This document shows, piece by piece, positions 50,364 to 59,400 of a stretch of 64,000 nucleotides of DNA (the first letter of the stretch is position 1; every line of letters starts with the position of its first letter). The stretch comes from JAVBLQ01 sp031553435 (lineage in GTDB: Bacteria > Bacteroidota > Bacteroidia > Bacteroidales > Azobacteroidaceae), in NCBI GenBank assembly GCA_031553435.1, contig JAVBLQ010000003.1:24534-88533 (forward strand), given 5' to 3'. The position numbers and the translations under genes were made by a program. The notes beneath the pieces were generated by a model. That model was not told where the DNA came from. It did not search any database and worked only from the letters and a program-made list of their open reading frames with translations.

Positions 50364-52414
50364 ATCGAAAATTTGCTCTGAATTTCAAATTGTTTTTTAA
50401 TCAATGTTTTCACACACTGTTGATTTATATATTACTCCTTCTTGTTTTTGCTGTTTTCAGGACTATATTTCTTATTTTTTTCAACGATTCTCCGGAATTA
50501 TATCACGAAACTTCAGATATTATAAAAGCCTATTTTTATGGTTTCAGGTTTGATACAATGACCATTCTCTACGGATTACTTCCGGTAATGATCATTAATT
50601 TACTATTTCTATTTTCAGATCGATTCGTACAATTATTCAACAAAATTTTCAGAATATACTATACGATACTAATATTCATTTTTATAATAATAGCAATCGT
50701 AAATTTATATTTTTACAACTTTTTCATGACCAATATCAATGTATTGATATTCGGACTTGTACAGGACGACACGGCTGCTGTCGTCAAATCTATATGGACA
50801 GATTATCCTGTTGCTATCTGGCTCATTGTCTTTTCCATAGTTATATGGTTAGTTTATATAATGGTGAAAATTATTCAAAAAGCAAGATTGAAAAAGGTAA
50901 ATCTCTCATTTATTACTAATTTTATTCTTTTCCTGACATTGTGTTTCTTTTTTATTTTGGGTATTCGCGGAACCTTTGATTTTTATCCTTTAAAAATCAA
51001 CGACTCTATTATTTCTCAGCACGTATTTATCAATAATATGGTTCCAAATGGAGTTTATTCTCTTAAAACTGCCATAGCCGACAGAAAAGAAAAAGATGTG
51101 AACGTGGATATAGGAAAAACAATGAAAAACAATGGATTTGGCTCTCCGCAAGAAGCAGTTTCTTCTTATCTGGAAAAATCAATTGCAGATAATCCGGATT
51201 CATTGGTACATGCATTATTTTCCGAAACACCTGATAATGAATTCTTAAAAAATAATCCTCCGAATGTTGTATTCGTATTGATGGAAAGTATGAGTGAAAA
51301 TTTTATCTCCCTTCATAATAAACAATCATTCAATTTATTAGGAAACCTGGAGAATGTTCTTCCAGGCTGTATCCATTTCACACATTTTTTACCGTCCACA
51401 GGTGCAACGATTCACAGTTTGGAGGGATTGATGGTGAATAGTCCGATGACTCCTATTGCTCAATCCATTTATCTGAATAAAAAACTGGAAACATCTGCAG
51501 CAAAGCCATTCAAAGAAAATGGTTACCATACCGCTTTTGTTACAGGAAGCAAGTTGGGTTGGCGAAATCTCGATAAATTTGTACCCAATCAATATTTCGA
51601 CGATGTGGAAGGTTCGGCATACATTGAAAAATATGTGGAAAATACACAATCCAATGAATGGGGGTGTTACGATGAGTTTTTATTTAAACGCATGTATGAT
51701 AAATTACAGAGTAACACAGGAAAACCTCAATTTATTTTTGCATTGACAACCACAAATCATACGCCTTATTCTTTGCCAGACACATACAAGCCTTATTCAT
51801 TGGAAATACCGCAAAATATTGTCAAAAAATTATCATCCGACCCGGAACATGCCAAAGTACATTTCCTGACTTATCAATATGCCAATGATTGTCTGGGTAA
51901 ATTTATCGAACAAATAAAAAATTCCCCGCTGGGAGAAAATACAATTATTGTAGCTTCGGGCGACCACAACGCCAGAAGGATATTTGATTATGCGGATGCC
52001 TATTCGTTACAAAAATACGGCGTTCCTTTAATACTTTATATTCCGGAAAAATATAAGCCGGCAAAAGAGTTTATTCATCCTGACTGCTTTGGTTCCCACA
52101 AAGATATTTTTCCCACAGTTTACCATTTATCTTTGTCCAAAACCAGTTATGTAAAGTCAGGAATCAACCTTTTTAATCCGGAAGAGGCCAATCATAACTT
52201 TGCAATGGCGGAATATAATGTCTTAATGAATAATACAGGTTGCGTTTATTTTAAACAAAAACCGATATTCTATGCCTGGAAAGATTCTACCAGGACACTT
52301 TTGAGACCAGCCAAAGGAGAAGAAATCCAGTCTTTGAACAAAACTCTTCTTAAAGGTAAATCATATATTGCATCTATGACTTATCTGGTACAAACATGTC
52401 TTTCCGAACATTGA
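50360..52414 (+). CDS. LTA synthase/sulfatase-family membrane enzyme
   Basis: 684-residue protein with five N-terminal helices (to about residue 215) and a large extracytoplasmic alkaline-phosphatase-superfamily domain. Metal ligands and nucleophile: VVFVLMESMSENFIS near residue 302 with the metal Glu, THFLPSTGATIHSLEGLM near 340 with the likely nucleophilic Thr, FALTTTNHTPY near 460, and IIVASGDHNARRIF near 525 with Asp and His. In a Gram-negative organism such enzymes usually transfer phosphoglycerol or phosphoethanolamine to surface glycans or glucans rather than make lipoteichoic acid. Coupled to dedA by a 4-base overlap. Confidence 0.88.
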   Translation: MNRKFALNFKLFFNQCFHTLLIYILLLLVFAVFRTIFLIFFNDSPELYHETSDIIKAYFYGFRFDTMTILYGLLPVMIINLLFLFSDRFVQLFNKIFRIYYTILIFIFIIIAIVNLYFYNFFMTNINVLIFGLVQDDTAAVVKSIWTDYPVAIWLIVFSIVIWLVYIMVKIIQKARLKKVNLSFITNFILFLTLCFFFILGIRGTFDFYPLKINDSIISQHVFINNMVPNGVYSLKTAIADRKEKDVNVDIGKTMKNNGFGSPQEAVSSYLEKSIADNPDSLVHALFSETPDNEFLKNNPPNVVFVLMESMSENFISLHNKQSFNLLGNLENVLPGCIHFTHFLPSTGATIHSLEGLMVNSPMTPIAQSIYLNKKLETSAAKPFKENGYHTAFVTGSKLGWRNLDKFVPNQYFDDVEGSAYIEKYVENTQSNEWGCYDEFLFKRMYDKLQSNTGKPQFIFALTTTNHTPYSLPDTYKPYSLEIPQNIVKKLSSDPEHAKVHFLTYQYANDCLGKFIEQIKNSPLGENTIIVASGDHNARRIFDYADAYSLQKYGVPLILYIPEKYKPAKEFIHPDCFGSHKDIFPTVYHLSLSKTSYVKSGINLFNPEEANHNFAMAEYNVLMNNTGCVYFKQKPIFYAWKDSTRTLLRPAKGEEIQSLNKTLLKGKSYIASMTYLVQTCLSEH

Positions 52415-52472
52415 TACAAAGCTTATTAATCTTTATTGAGACTTTGTTTGATATATGTAAATTTTTTTTTAT

Positions 52473-52480
52473 TATCTTTG
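52473..52480 (+). promoter_or_regulatory. -7 box of the GT5-domain gene
   Basis: TATCTTTG, with a TTTG at 52447-52450 22 bases before it as a loose -33 element; 29 bases before the start codon. Confidence 0.6.
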
Positions 52481-52509
52481 TAGTTTAAAAAAACGATTTA
52501 GCACAAATA

Positions 52510-53343
52510 ATGGACGCAAAAAGGATTTTATTCATCACAACAGAGATAAGCCCTTATCTTCCTGAATCTGAAATCTCAATCATTGGACGTAACCTTCCTC
52601 AAGGAATTCAAGAACTTGGACGTGAAATAAGAACATTCATGCCTAAATTCGGTAATATTAATGAAAGAAGAAATCAACTTCATGAGGTAATCAGACTTTC
52701 AGGTATGAACCTCATCATAGATGATACAGACCACCCACTCATCATAAAAGTAGCATCGATTCAGGCCGCCCGGATGCAAATATACTTCATTGACAATGAT
52801 GATTTTTTTCAAAGAAAATATACTACCACAGATGCAAACGGATTTGAATTTGAAGACAATGACGAACGTAGCATATTTTATGTCAGAGGAGTATTGGAAA
52901 CTGTGAAAAAATTACGTTGGGTACCGGATCTTATTCATTGTCACGGATGGATGACCGCATTAGCGCCTTTATTCATAAAGAAAGCCTACAGTGACGATCC
53001 TTGTTTTCGAAATTCCAAAGTGGTTTATTCTGTGTATGATGATGATTTTAAGAATCCGTTCAAAAATACTTTTCCCAAAAAGCTGATAATGGATGGAATC
53101 ACTAAAAAAGACATCGACTTATTCAAAGGTGAAGTTGATTTCTTAACTCTCAATAAATTGGCCATTCAATATGCCGACGGTGTCATTCAAAACAGTCCGG
53201 ATATCAATCCGGATATCCTTGAAGATATTACTGGTAGAACAGATAAACCATTTCTCGCATACCAACCTAAAGAAACCTATATCAGTGCTTATAATGAATT
53301 TTATGATCAGATTTTAAGTAATTCAACAACTCGTAAAAAATGA
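52510..53343 (+). CDS. Glycogen/starch synthase catalytic-domain protein (GT5 N-terminal half)
   Basis: 277-residue protein equal to only the N-terminal Rossmann half of ADP/UDP-glucose glycogen synthases. ILFITTEISPYLPESEISIIGRNLPQGIQELGREIRTFMPKF matches the start of GlgA-type enzymes, but the usual KxGGL loop is replaced by SEISIIG. DLIHCHGWMTALAPLFIKK near residue 145 is the HCHxW segment. The C-terminal nucleotide-sugar domain with KTGG/ExxP motifs is absent, although the frame is not broken. It overlaps the next gene by 4 bases. This short form occurs in other Bacteroidota; activity is uncertain. Confidence 0.82.
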   Translation: MDAKRILFITTEISPYLPESEISIIGRNLPQGIQELGREIRTFMPKFGNINERRNQLHEVIRLSGMNLIIDDTDHPLIIKVASIQAARMQIYFIDNDDFFQRKYTTTDANGFEFEDNDERSIFYVRGVLETVKKLRWVPDLIHCHGWMTALAPLFIKKAYSDDPCFRNSKVVYSVYDDDFKNPFKNTFPKKLIMDGITKKDIDLFKGEVDFLTLNKLAIQYADGVIQNSPDINPDILEDITGRTDKPFLAYQPKETYISAYNEFYDQILSNSTTRKK

Positions 53344-54746
53344 GAATTAAAGGAGCTATTCTGGCTGTATTAGCCATTCTTTTCATTGCATGTAATGATG
53401 ATTTGAACAGTGTAGGAACAGGTACTATGCCTGATGAAGACCGGATACAAGTATATACAGATACTATTTATCCTGATGCAAAAACAATCAAAATAGACTC
53501 AATCTATGCCAGGACAATCAACGGTTTACTGGGAAATTTCACAGACCCAATGTACGGAACGCTAAAGTCTGATTATCTCTGTCAATTTTATACTCAGGGA
53601 GAAAATGTATTTCCCGATACTATTGTAAATTCAAAAATTGACTCCATCACATTGAATATTTTATATGGCAAACATTCTACCCGGTGGTATTCTTCATATG
53701 CCAGCGCTTATATTGATGGCGGTTGGATCGGAGACTCGTTAGCGCCTATGGTAGCGACAGTATATCCGGTAAGACAAGATGCTCCTCTGAAAGAAGATTA
53801 TTATTCCAATGTGGTGCCTGCAAAATATGCAGACCTGTCAACAATATATGGAACAAAAGCATATACTGCAAAAGATTTAACAGTTCCGGACTCTGTATTC
53901 AACTCTTACACTTACCTTTATTCAAATGTAAGAATAAAACTGCCGAACTCTTTAGGACAAAAAATGTATGACGAATGGAAAAAAAATCCGGCTACATACA
54001 GTTCTTTGGATAAATTCAATAAATTTTTCCCAGGTCTTTATATCACTACCACAACGGGTAGCGGAAATATCCTGAATGTTGCTTATACACGCATCTATGT
54101 ACATTTCAAGGTAGTTACCAAAAGTGTATTAGATAGTAGTGTGGATAGCACATATGCCGGATCTACCCCTTTCCCTGTTTCTAAAGAAGTTGTCCAGTTA
54201 AATCAATATAAAAGTACAAATGATGAAAAATTATTGGTGAATAATTCTACGGAAACTTATCTGAAAACTCCGGCAGGAATATTTACCCAATACACAATTC
54301 CTATTCCAGAAATTGCAGCTAAACAAAAAGATAAAAAATTTAATAGTGTGAAATTGACTGTATCGGCTTTATCTAACGACAATTGGCAATACAAGTTAAA
54401 TGTTCCGCCCACTTTACTCCTGCTTCCGAAAGATTCTTTGATAAATTTCTTTGAAAAACCTCATGTCGCAGATAATAAAACTTCATACACAGCAAACTTC
54501 AGCAACTATACTTATAACTTCAACAATATCTCCAGCTTAATTCAATATGCGATAGATAACAAAAGTAATGAAAACCTGGAAGTTGTATTGGTTCCGGTAA
54601 CAGTTGTCAGTACCTCTTATTCGGATTCATACTATGGTACAATCAATGTGCCCTATACCACAAATCATTATTTGCTTCCATCAGGTATAAGGTTAAAGAA
54701 AGACAAAGAATCCCTCAAGTTAGACTTTATTTTAACAAAAAAATAG
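53340..54746 (+). CDS. DUF4270 lipoprotein
   Basis: 468-residue exported lipoprotein. The N-terminal signal ends in a lipobox, LFIAC with Cys-18, so it should be anchored in the outer membrane. The body is beta-rich and matches DUF4270 proteins of Bacteroidota: GLLGNFTDPMYGTLKSDYLCQF near residue 63, DSITLNILYG, and a C-terminal LLPSGIRLKKDKESLKLDFILTKK. Function unknown. It is translationally coupled to the GT5-domain gene (ATGA overlap), a pairing seen in related genomes, and is followed 7 bases later by the YihY gene. Confidence 0.83.
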   Translation: MRIKGAILAVLAILFIACNDDLNSVGTGTMPDEDRIQVYTDTIYPDAKTIKIDSIYARTINGLLGNFTDPMYGTLKSDYLCQFYTQGENVFPDTIVNSKIDSITLNILYGKHSTRWYSSYASAYIDGGWIGDSLAPMVATVYPVRQDAPLKEDYYSNVVPAKYADLSTIYGTKAYTAKDLTVPDSVFNSYTYLYSNVRIKLPNSLGQKMYDEWKKNPATYSSLDKFNKFFPGLYITTTTGSGNILNVAYTRIYVHFKVVTKSVLDSSVDSTYAGSTPFPVSKEVVQLNQYKSTNDEKLLVNNSTETYLKTPAGIFTQYTIPIPEIAAKQKDKKFNSVKLTVSALSNDNWQYKLNVPPTLLLLPKDSLINFFEKPHVADNKTSYTANFSNYTYNFNNISSLIQYAIDNKSNENLEVVLVPVTVVSTSYSDSYYGTINVPYTTNHYLLPSGIRLKKDKESLKLDFILTKK

Positions 54747-54753
54747 CAAGGTC

Positions 54754-56085
54754 ATGCTTTCTTTGAAAGAAATACCTGAAAAAGTCAAAGAATTTTGGGA
54801 TTTTGTCACAATCGGCATTTGGCGCGTCACAGATACCGAAGTCAAAGGTCTGAAACAAAAAGGTATTTCTTTCCTGAAAACAATCAGCCTGGCTATCCGC
54901 AGGTTTGAAGAAGATAAATTACAGAGTAAAGCATCTGCCTTAACTTTTAGCACATTATTGTCTATTGTACCTATTCTGGCGATTTTATTTTCCATTGCCA
55001 ATGGATTTGGTTTCCACAATATCCTTAAAAATCAACTGTTTGATTATTTTCCGGGACAAAAAGAAGTTTTGGAAAAAGGTTTGACTTTCGTCGATTCGTA
55101 CATGCAGCAAGCCCAAAGCGGTTTATTTTTAGGTATCGGTATCGTTTTGTTGCTATATACGGTAATGAGTTTGTTATCAACCGTTGAAGATTGTTTCAAC
55201 AGTATCTGGAGAGTAAAAAAAGGAAGAACTTATTATCGATGGTTTACCGATTATTTTTCCGTATTCCTGTTATTGCCGGTATTTATTGTCAGTTCTTCGG
55301 GTTTATCCATATTTTTATCCACATACTTTGAAACACTGGCTGATTATGAGCTGATTACACCTGTATTTCAGATTATTCTGAAAATGGCTCCTTTTGTAGT
55401 CACCATATTTATGTTTACAGGTGCATATATGTTTTTGCCAAATACCAAGGTTAAATTTAAAAGCGCTTTTTATGCCGGAATATTTGCAGGAACAGCTTTT
55501 CAGATATTTCAATACCTCTATATCAGCGGGCAAATCTGGGTGTCAAAATACAATGCGATCTATGGGAGTTTCGCAGCACTTCCGCTTTTGTTATTATGGT
55601 TGCAATTATCCTGGCTTATTTGCTTATTGGGTGCAGAAATTGCATATGCAAGCCAAAATATCCGCTCATATGATTTTGAAGCCGACAGTAAAAATATCAG
55701 CCGAAGGTATAAAGATTTTTTGCGTTTATTGATCACAACATTGATAGTCAAACGTTTCGAAAGAGGAGAAAAACCATATTCAGCGGAAGTTATATCGGCA
55801 GAATTTAAGATACCAACCCGGCTCACTTCCGCCATCTTATTCGAATTGCAGGAGCTAAATATTATTAATGAGGTTGTTGATGACGATGATGATATTATTT
55901 TATATCAGCCAGCCTTGGATATCAATAAAATAACTGTCGGATATTTATTGGAAAAAGTCGATTTATACGGTTCTGAAAATTTTAAGGTAGACAAAGACAT
56001 TGAATTTAAAACCGAATGGCAAGCGCTACTGAAATCAAGAGAAGACATGATAAAGGATAACAATATATTATTGAAAGATTTATGA
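54754..56085 (+). CDS. YihY/BrkB-family membrane protein
   Basis: 443-residue inner-membrane protein with about six helices (residues 60-300) of the YihY/virulence-factor BrkB family. Conserved parts: SKASALTFSTLLSIVPILAILFSIA near residue 50, FNSIWRVKKGRTYYRWFTDYFSVF near 150, and KVKFKSAFYAGIFAGTAFQIFQYLYI near 230. The C-terminal 130 residues are cytoplasmic and look like a winged-helix module (SAEFKIPTRLTSAILFELQELNIINEV). Function not established. It closes the GT5-DUF4270-YihY run. Confidence 0.88.
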   Translation: MLSLKEIPEKVKEFWDFVTIGIWRVTDTEVKGLKQKGISFLKTISLAIRRFEEDKLQSKASALTFSTLLSIVPILAILFSIANGFGFHNILKNQLFDYFPGQKEVLEKGLTFVDSYMQQAQSGLFLGIGIVLLLYTVMSLLSTVEDCFNSIWRVKKGRTYYRWFTDYFSVFLLLPVFIVSSSGLSIFLSTYFETLADYELITPVFQIILKMAPFVVTIFMFTGAYMFLPNTKVKFKSAFYAGIFAGTAFQIFQYLYISGQIWVSKYNAIYGSFAALPLLLLWLQLSWLICLLGAEIAYASQNIRSYDFEADSKNISRRYKDFLRLLITTLIVKRFERGEKPYSAEVISAEFKIPTRLTSAILFELQELNIINEVVDDDDDIILYQPALDINKITVGYLLEKVDLYGSENFKVDKDIEFKTEWQALLKSREDMIKDNNILLKDL

Positions 56086-56114
56086 ATTTGTACCATAATT
56101 CTTTAAAATATACT

Positions 56115-56122
56115 TAATTTTG
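56115..56122 (+). promoter_or_regulatory. -7 box of the antiporter gene
   Basis: TAATTTTG, 20 bases before the ATG at 56142. Confidence 0.5.
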
Positions 56123-56141
56123 CACGAATAAAGCTGATTGC

Positions 56142-58418
56142 ATGGCAAAAGGATTAAAAAATTTCTTTTATTATATTATAATGCTTATTGTATTGAGCAT
56201 TTTGATATACCTTGTCATCAGTTCCGGAGACAAGTTTCAAACACCAGAACTATCTAATATTAAAGGAATTAACGAAATATCAGGTATCAGGATGTTTTTT
56301 AATTCCGTCGCAAAAAATATTGCTACTCCGATTGCAATGCTCCTTTTGCAGGTAATTGCAATTTTATTCACAGCCAGAATCTTTGGTTGGTGTTTTAATA
56401 AAATCGGACAACCTACCGTTATTGGAGAAATTGTGGCAGGAATCATACTGGGACCTTCTGTATTGGCTCATTTTCTCCCCGAAGTTTCATCTTTTCTTTT
56501 TTCTCCCGGATCATTGGGCAATATAAATATTTTAAGCCAAATCGGCTTGATATTATTCATGTTTGCCATCGGGATGGAACTCGATTTGACTGAAGTAAAG
56601 AAAACATTCAACGAAACACTCCTCATCAGCCATACAGGCACTTTCCTCCCCTTCTTTTTAGGAGTGTTGACGGCTTATTTTGTATATCCGCATTATGCAA
56701 CAGGTATACCTTTCATCCCTTTTGCTCTCTTTGTTGGAATCGCCATGTGTATTACCGCATTTCCGGTATTGGCCAGAATTATTCAGGAAAAAGGGCTAAC
56801 AAAAACACGAGTAGGAGTTATTTCCATAGCCAGTGCGGCTAATGGAGACATTACTGCTTGGTTCTTACTGGCTGTTGTCATTGCAATTGCCCAAGCCGGA
56901 ACAATTGGCGGGTCACTTTATACCATATTATTTTCGGCAATATATTTAATTTTCATGTTTTTTGTGTTGAAACCTTTCCTGAAAATTATTGGCTATATCT
57001 ATCATAATAAAGAAGTCTTGAACAAAGCAATGGTAGGCTTTATGTTTTTGATTCTGATAATTTCGGCATATTTAACTGAAATTATTGGGATTCATGCATT
57101 ATTCGGCGCTTTTATTGCAGGTGTGGTAATGCCACCGCATGTGAATTTCAGAAAAATTATGACGGAAAAAGTCGAAGATGTCGCATTATCGCTTTTCCTT
57201 CCTTTATTCTTTGTATCCACCGGATTACGCACTCAAATCGGATTGATCAGCACAACATATGAATGGATGGTCTGTTTTATATTCATCGGAGTAGCTATTC
57301 TGGGTAAATTCGGAGGAACCTATATCGCATCAAGGATTGCCGGCGAAACCAACAAAGACAGTCTGTACATGGGAGCGCTAATGAACACCAGAGGTTTGAT
57401 GGAATTAGTTGTCCTGACAATCGGCTACGAAATGAAGATTTTACCTCCCCAGATTTTTGTGATGCTTGTTTTGATGACCTTGGTTACCACATTTATGACA
57501 ACACCATTGATGTCATTCATTGACTTTTATTATCGTAAATCTGTTAAACACAAATCTCATCCTAAAAATATTTTCCGTATACTACTATCTTTCGGACGTG
57601 CAAGCAATGGAAGTGTTATGTTGAAGGTTGCCAATCAAATTTTTCCATTAGAAGAAGGTAAAGTCGAATTAACAGCTCTACACTTAACAATAGGAACAGA
57701 TGTGAACCCCATGCTTGTGGAAAATTTCAAGGAAATCAGCTTTGGACCTATTCTGCATGAAGCAGAAGCTTTGGATGTAAAAATCAAAACACGTTATGAA
57801 GTTACCAGTGATGCCGGAAAAGAAATTGTTGATATCGTAAATAGTGAAAACTATGATTTTTTACTGGTAGGCGCAGGGATTTCCATGTCTGATATTCCTG
57901 AAGATATTGAAGCCGCAAAACACAAAGAAATTTTTTACACCAGATATTTTGAAAAGATAAAAGCTCCTCATTCATGGTTTTATCCCGGAGATTTACTACA
58001 AGATAAAACGAAAAAATTTATTGAAGAAACAAATCATACTGTTGGAGTATTTGTCAATCGTGATTTTGAAATTGCAAATTCAGTGATTGTAATCTTACAA
58101 CAGATTGAAGATTTATTTTTACTTGAATACGCATCTAATTTAATCAAATCTAATCGTGCAAAAATCAACTTCTTCATTTTGGGAGATCAAATCGATAAAA
58201 CAAACAGACTTGTTGTCCAGGATTTTTGTAAAAAAAATGATGCATTTATCTTACCGGAAAAAACACTTTCTGAAGAACTTTTCTTCGAATATAATTTTAT
58301 GTTAATCGGATACGCCACTTGGAATCAAATTTCTGAGACGGAAAAAAGTGCTTTACAAAGAATTCCATCAACATTGATTGTAAATAAAAAGATTAGTACT
58401 GAAAATAATACAACTTAA
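56142..58418 (+). CDS. Cation:proton antiporter (CPA2 family) with C-terminal USP-like domains
   Basis: 758-residue inner-membrane protein. The Na+/H+ exchanger domain spans about residues 60-465 (GQPTVIGEIVAGIILGPSVLAHFLPEV near 90, LFMFAIGMELDLTEVKKTF near 140, ITAFPVLARIIQEKGLT near 205, and FGAFIAGVVMPPH near 325). NTRGLMELVVLTIGYEMKI near 425 is the typical end motif. The remaining 290 residues are cytoplasmic and resemble two universal-stress-protein-like units that may sense nucleotides. Likely K+ or Na+ efflux coupled to pH homeostasis. An extra helix with a 30-residue loop precedes the exchanger domain. Confidence 0.9.
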   Translation: MAKGLKNFFYYIIMLIVLSILIYLVISSGDKFQTPELSNIKGINEISGIRMFFNSVAKNIATPIAMLLLQVIAILFTARIFGWCFNKIGQPTVIGEIVAGIILGPSVLAHFLPEVSSFLFSPGSLGNINILSQIGLILFMFAIGMELDLTEVKKTFNETLLISHTGTFLPFFLGVLTAYFVYPHYATGIPFIPFALFVGIAMCITAFPVLARIIQEKGLTKTRVGVISIASAANGDITAWFLLAVVIAIAQAGTIGGSLYTILFSAIYLIFMFFVLKPFLKIIGYIYHNKEVLNKAMVGFMFLILIISAYLTEIIGIHALFGAFIAGVVMPPHVNFRKIMTEKVEDVALSLFLPLFFVSTGLRTQIGLISTTYEWMVCFIFIGVAILGKFGGTYIASRIAGETNKDSLYMGALMNTRGLMELVVLTIGYEMKILPPQIFVMLVLMTLVTTFMTTPLMSFIDFYYRKSVKHKSHPKNIFRILLSFGRASNGSVMLKVANQIFPLEEGKVELTALHLTIGTDVNPMLVENFKEISFGPILHEAEALDVKIKTRYEVTSDAGKEIVDIVNSENYDFLLVGAGISMSDIPEDIEAAKHKEIFYTRYFEKIKAPHSWFYPGDLLQDKTKKFIEETNHTVGVFVNRDFEIANSVIVILQQIEDLFLLEYASNLIKSNRAKINFFILGDQIDKTNRLVVQDFCKKNDAFILPEKTLSEELFFEYNFMLIGYATWNQISETEKSALQRIPSTLIVNKKISTENNTT

Positions 58419-58443
58419 ATTTTGCTCACTGCTTATAAATTTA

Positions 58444-58451
58444 TACTTTTG
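58444..58451 (+). promoter_or_regulatory. -7 box of the ECF S-component gene
   Basis: TACTTTTG, 25 bases before the ATG at 58476. Confidence 0.5.
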
Positions 58452-58475
58452 ACCAAATCTTAAAATATTTTTATC

Positions 58476-58985
58476 ATGGACGCGAGTGTTAAGCTTTATT
58501 CCCTTTCTTATAAAGAATTAAAAACTTATTTATTTGCTATTCTTTTTATTGCCGGAAATTTATTATTACCACAATTATGCCATTTGCTTCCTGTTGGTGG
58601 TCCTGTTTTATTGCCCATCTATTTTTTCACTTTAATAGGGGCATATAAATATGGTTGGCAAGTGGGAATTCTTACTGCGTTTTTCTCTCCATTACTAAAT
58701 CATTTGCTTTTTGGAATGCCTGCTGAAAATATGTTGCCCATCATTCTGATGAAATCCGGATTATTGGCTATATCAGCATCATTAGCAGCAAAATATTTCC
58801 AAAAAATATCAATTTTAGTATTATTGGGAGTTGTTCTTACTTATCAATTGATCGGCACAGGAATAGAATGGCCTATGGTAAAAGACTTTACAGTAGCTAT
58901 TCAGGACTTTCGTTTAGGTTTGCCAGGAATGGTTATTCAGGTCATCGGTGGATATTTTGTTTTAAAAGCGCTGTCAAAATACTGA
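58476..58985 (+). CDS. ECF transporter S component-like membrane protein
   Basis: 169-residue inner-membrane protein with about six helices, similar to substrate-binding S components of energy-coupling-factor transporters. Typical features: LFIAGNLLLPQLCHLLPVGGPVLLPIYFFTLIGAYKYGW near residue 25-60, and GMPAENMLPIILMKSGLLAI. No ATPase or T component is encoded nearby, so it would share an energising module coded elsewhere. The substrate is unknown; the adjacent phosphoribosyltransferase gene, one base away, suggests a base or nucleoside precursor, which is inference. Confidence 0.72.
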   Translation: MDASVKLYSLSYKELKTYLFAILFIAGNLLLPQLCHLLPVGGPVLLPIYFFTLIGAYKYGWQVGILTAFFSPLLNHLLFGMPAENMLPIILMKSGLLAISASLAAKYFQKISILVLLGVVLTYQLIGTGIEWPMVKDFTVAIQDFRLGLPGMVIQVIGGYFVLKALSKY

Positions 58986-58986
58986 A

Positions 58987-59388
58987 ATGGAAAAATCATT
59001 TGAGGAAGTTCTGGAAAAATTCAAAACGATTGAATTCAAAGATGAATTTGATTTGATTGTTGCCATTGCTAATGGTGGAATTATTCCTGCTGCCATTCTT
59101 AATCAACGGCTCAATTTAAATATCGAGTTATTGAAAATCAATTGGCGCGATGCATTTCAAAAACCAAAATATAATTTTCCTCAATTAATATCTCCCATTG
59201 ATTTTGAATTTAAAGGAAAAAAAATTTTATTGGTCGAAGACCGTGTAAAAACAGGACAAACGCTGGCTTATGCAAAAAAACTGTTGAACGATGAAGCCGA
59301 GATTGTTAAGACCTTTGCAGTAAATGGTATTGCTGATTACTCTCTCTACAATGAAGATTGTTTTAAATTTCCTTGGATAATAACCTAA
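58987..59388 (+). CDS. Phosphoribosyltransferase-family protein
   Basis: 133-residue cytoplasmic protein with a type I PRTase fold. The PRPP-binding motif is ILLVEDRVKTGQTLAYAKKLL near residue 78, and DLIVAIANGGIIPAAILNQRLN near 20 is the upstream PPi-loop segment. It is short for a complete enzyme and has no recognised base-specificity hood, so the substrate cannot be named. It starts one base after the S-component gene and is followed after 12 bases by the DUF362 gene; all three are probably one operon. Confidence 0.78.
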   Translation: MEKSFEEVLEKFKTIEFKDEFDLIVAIANGGIIPAAILNQRLNLNIELLKINWRDAFQKPKYNFPQLISPIDFEFKGKKILLVEDRVKTGQTLAYAKKLLNDEAEIVKTFAVNGIADYSLYNEDCFKFPWIIT

Positions 59389-59400
59389 TTGAAAATTATC

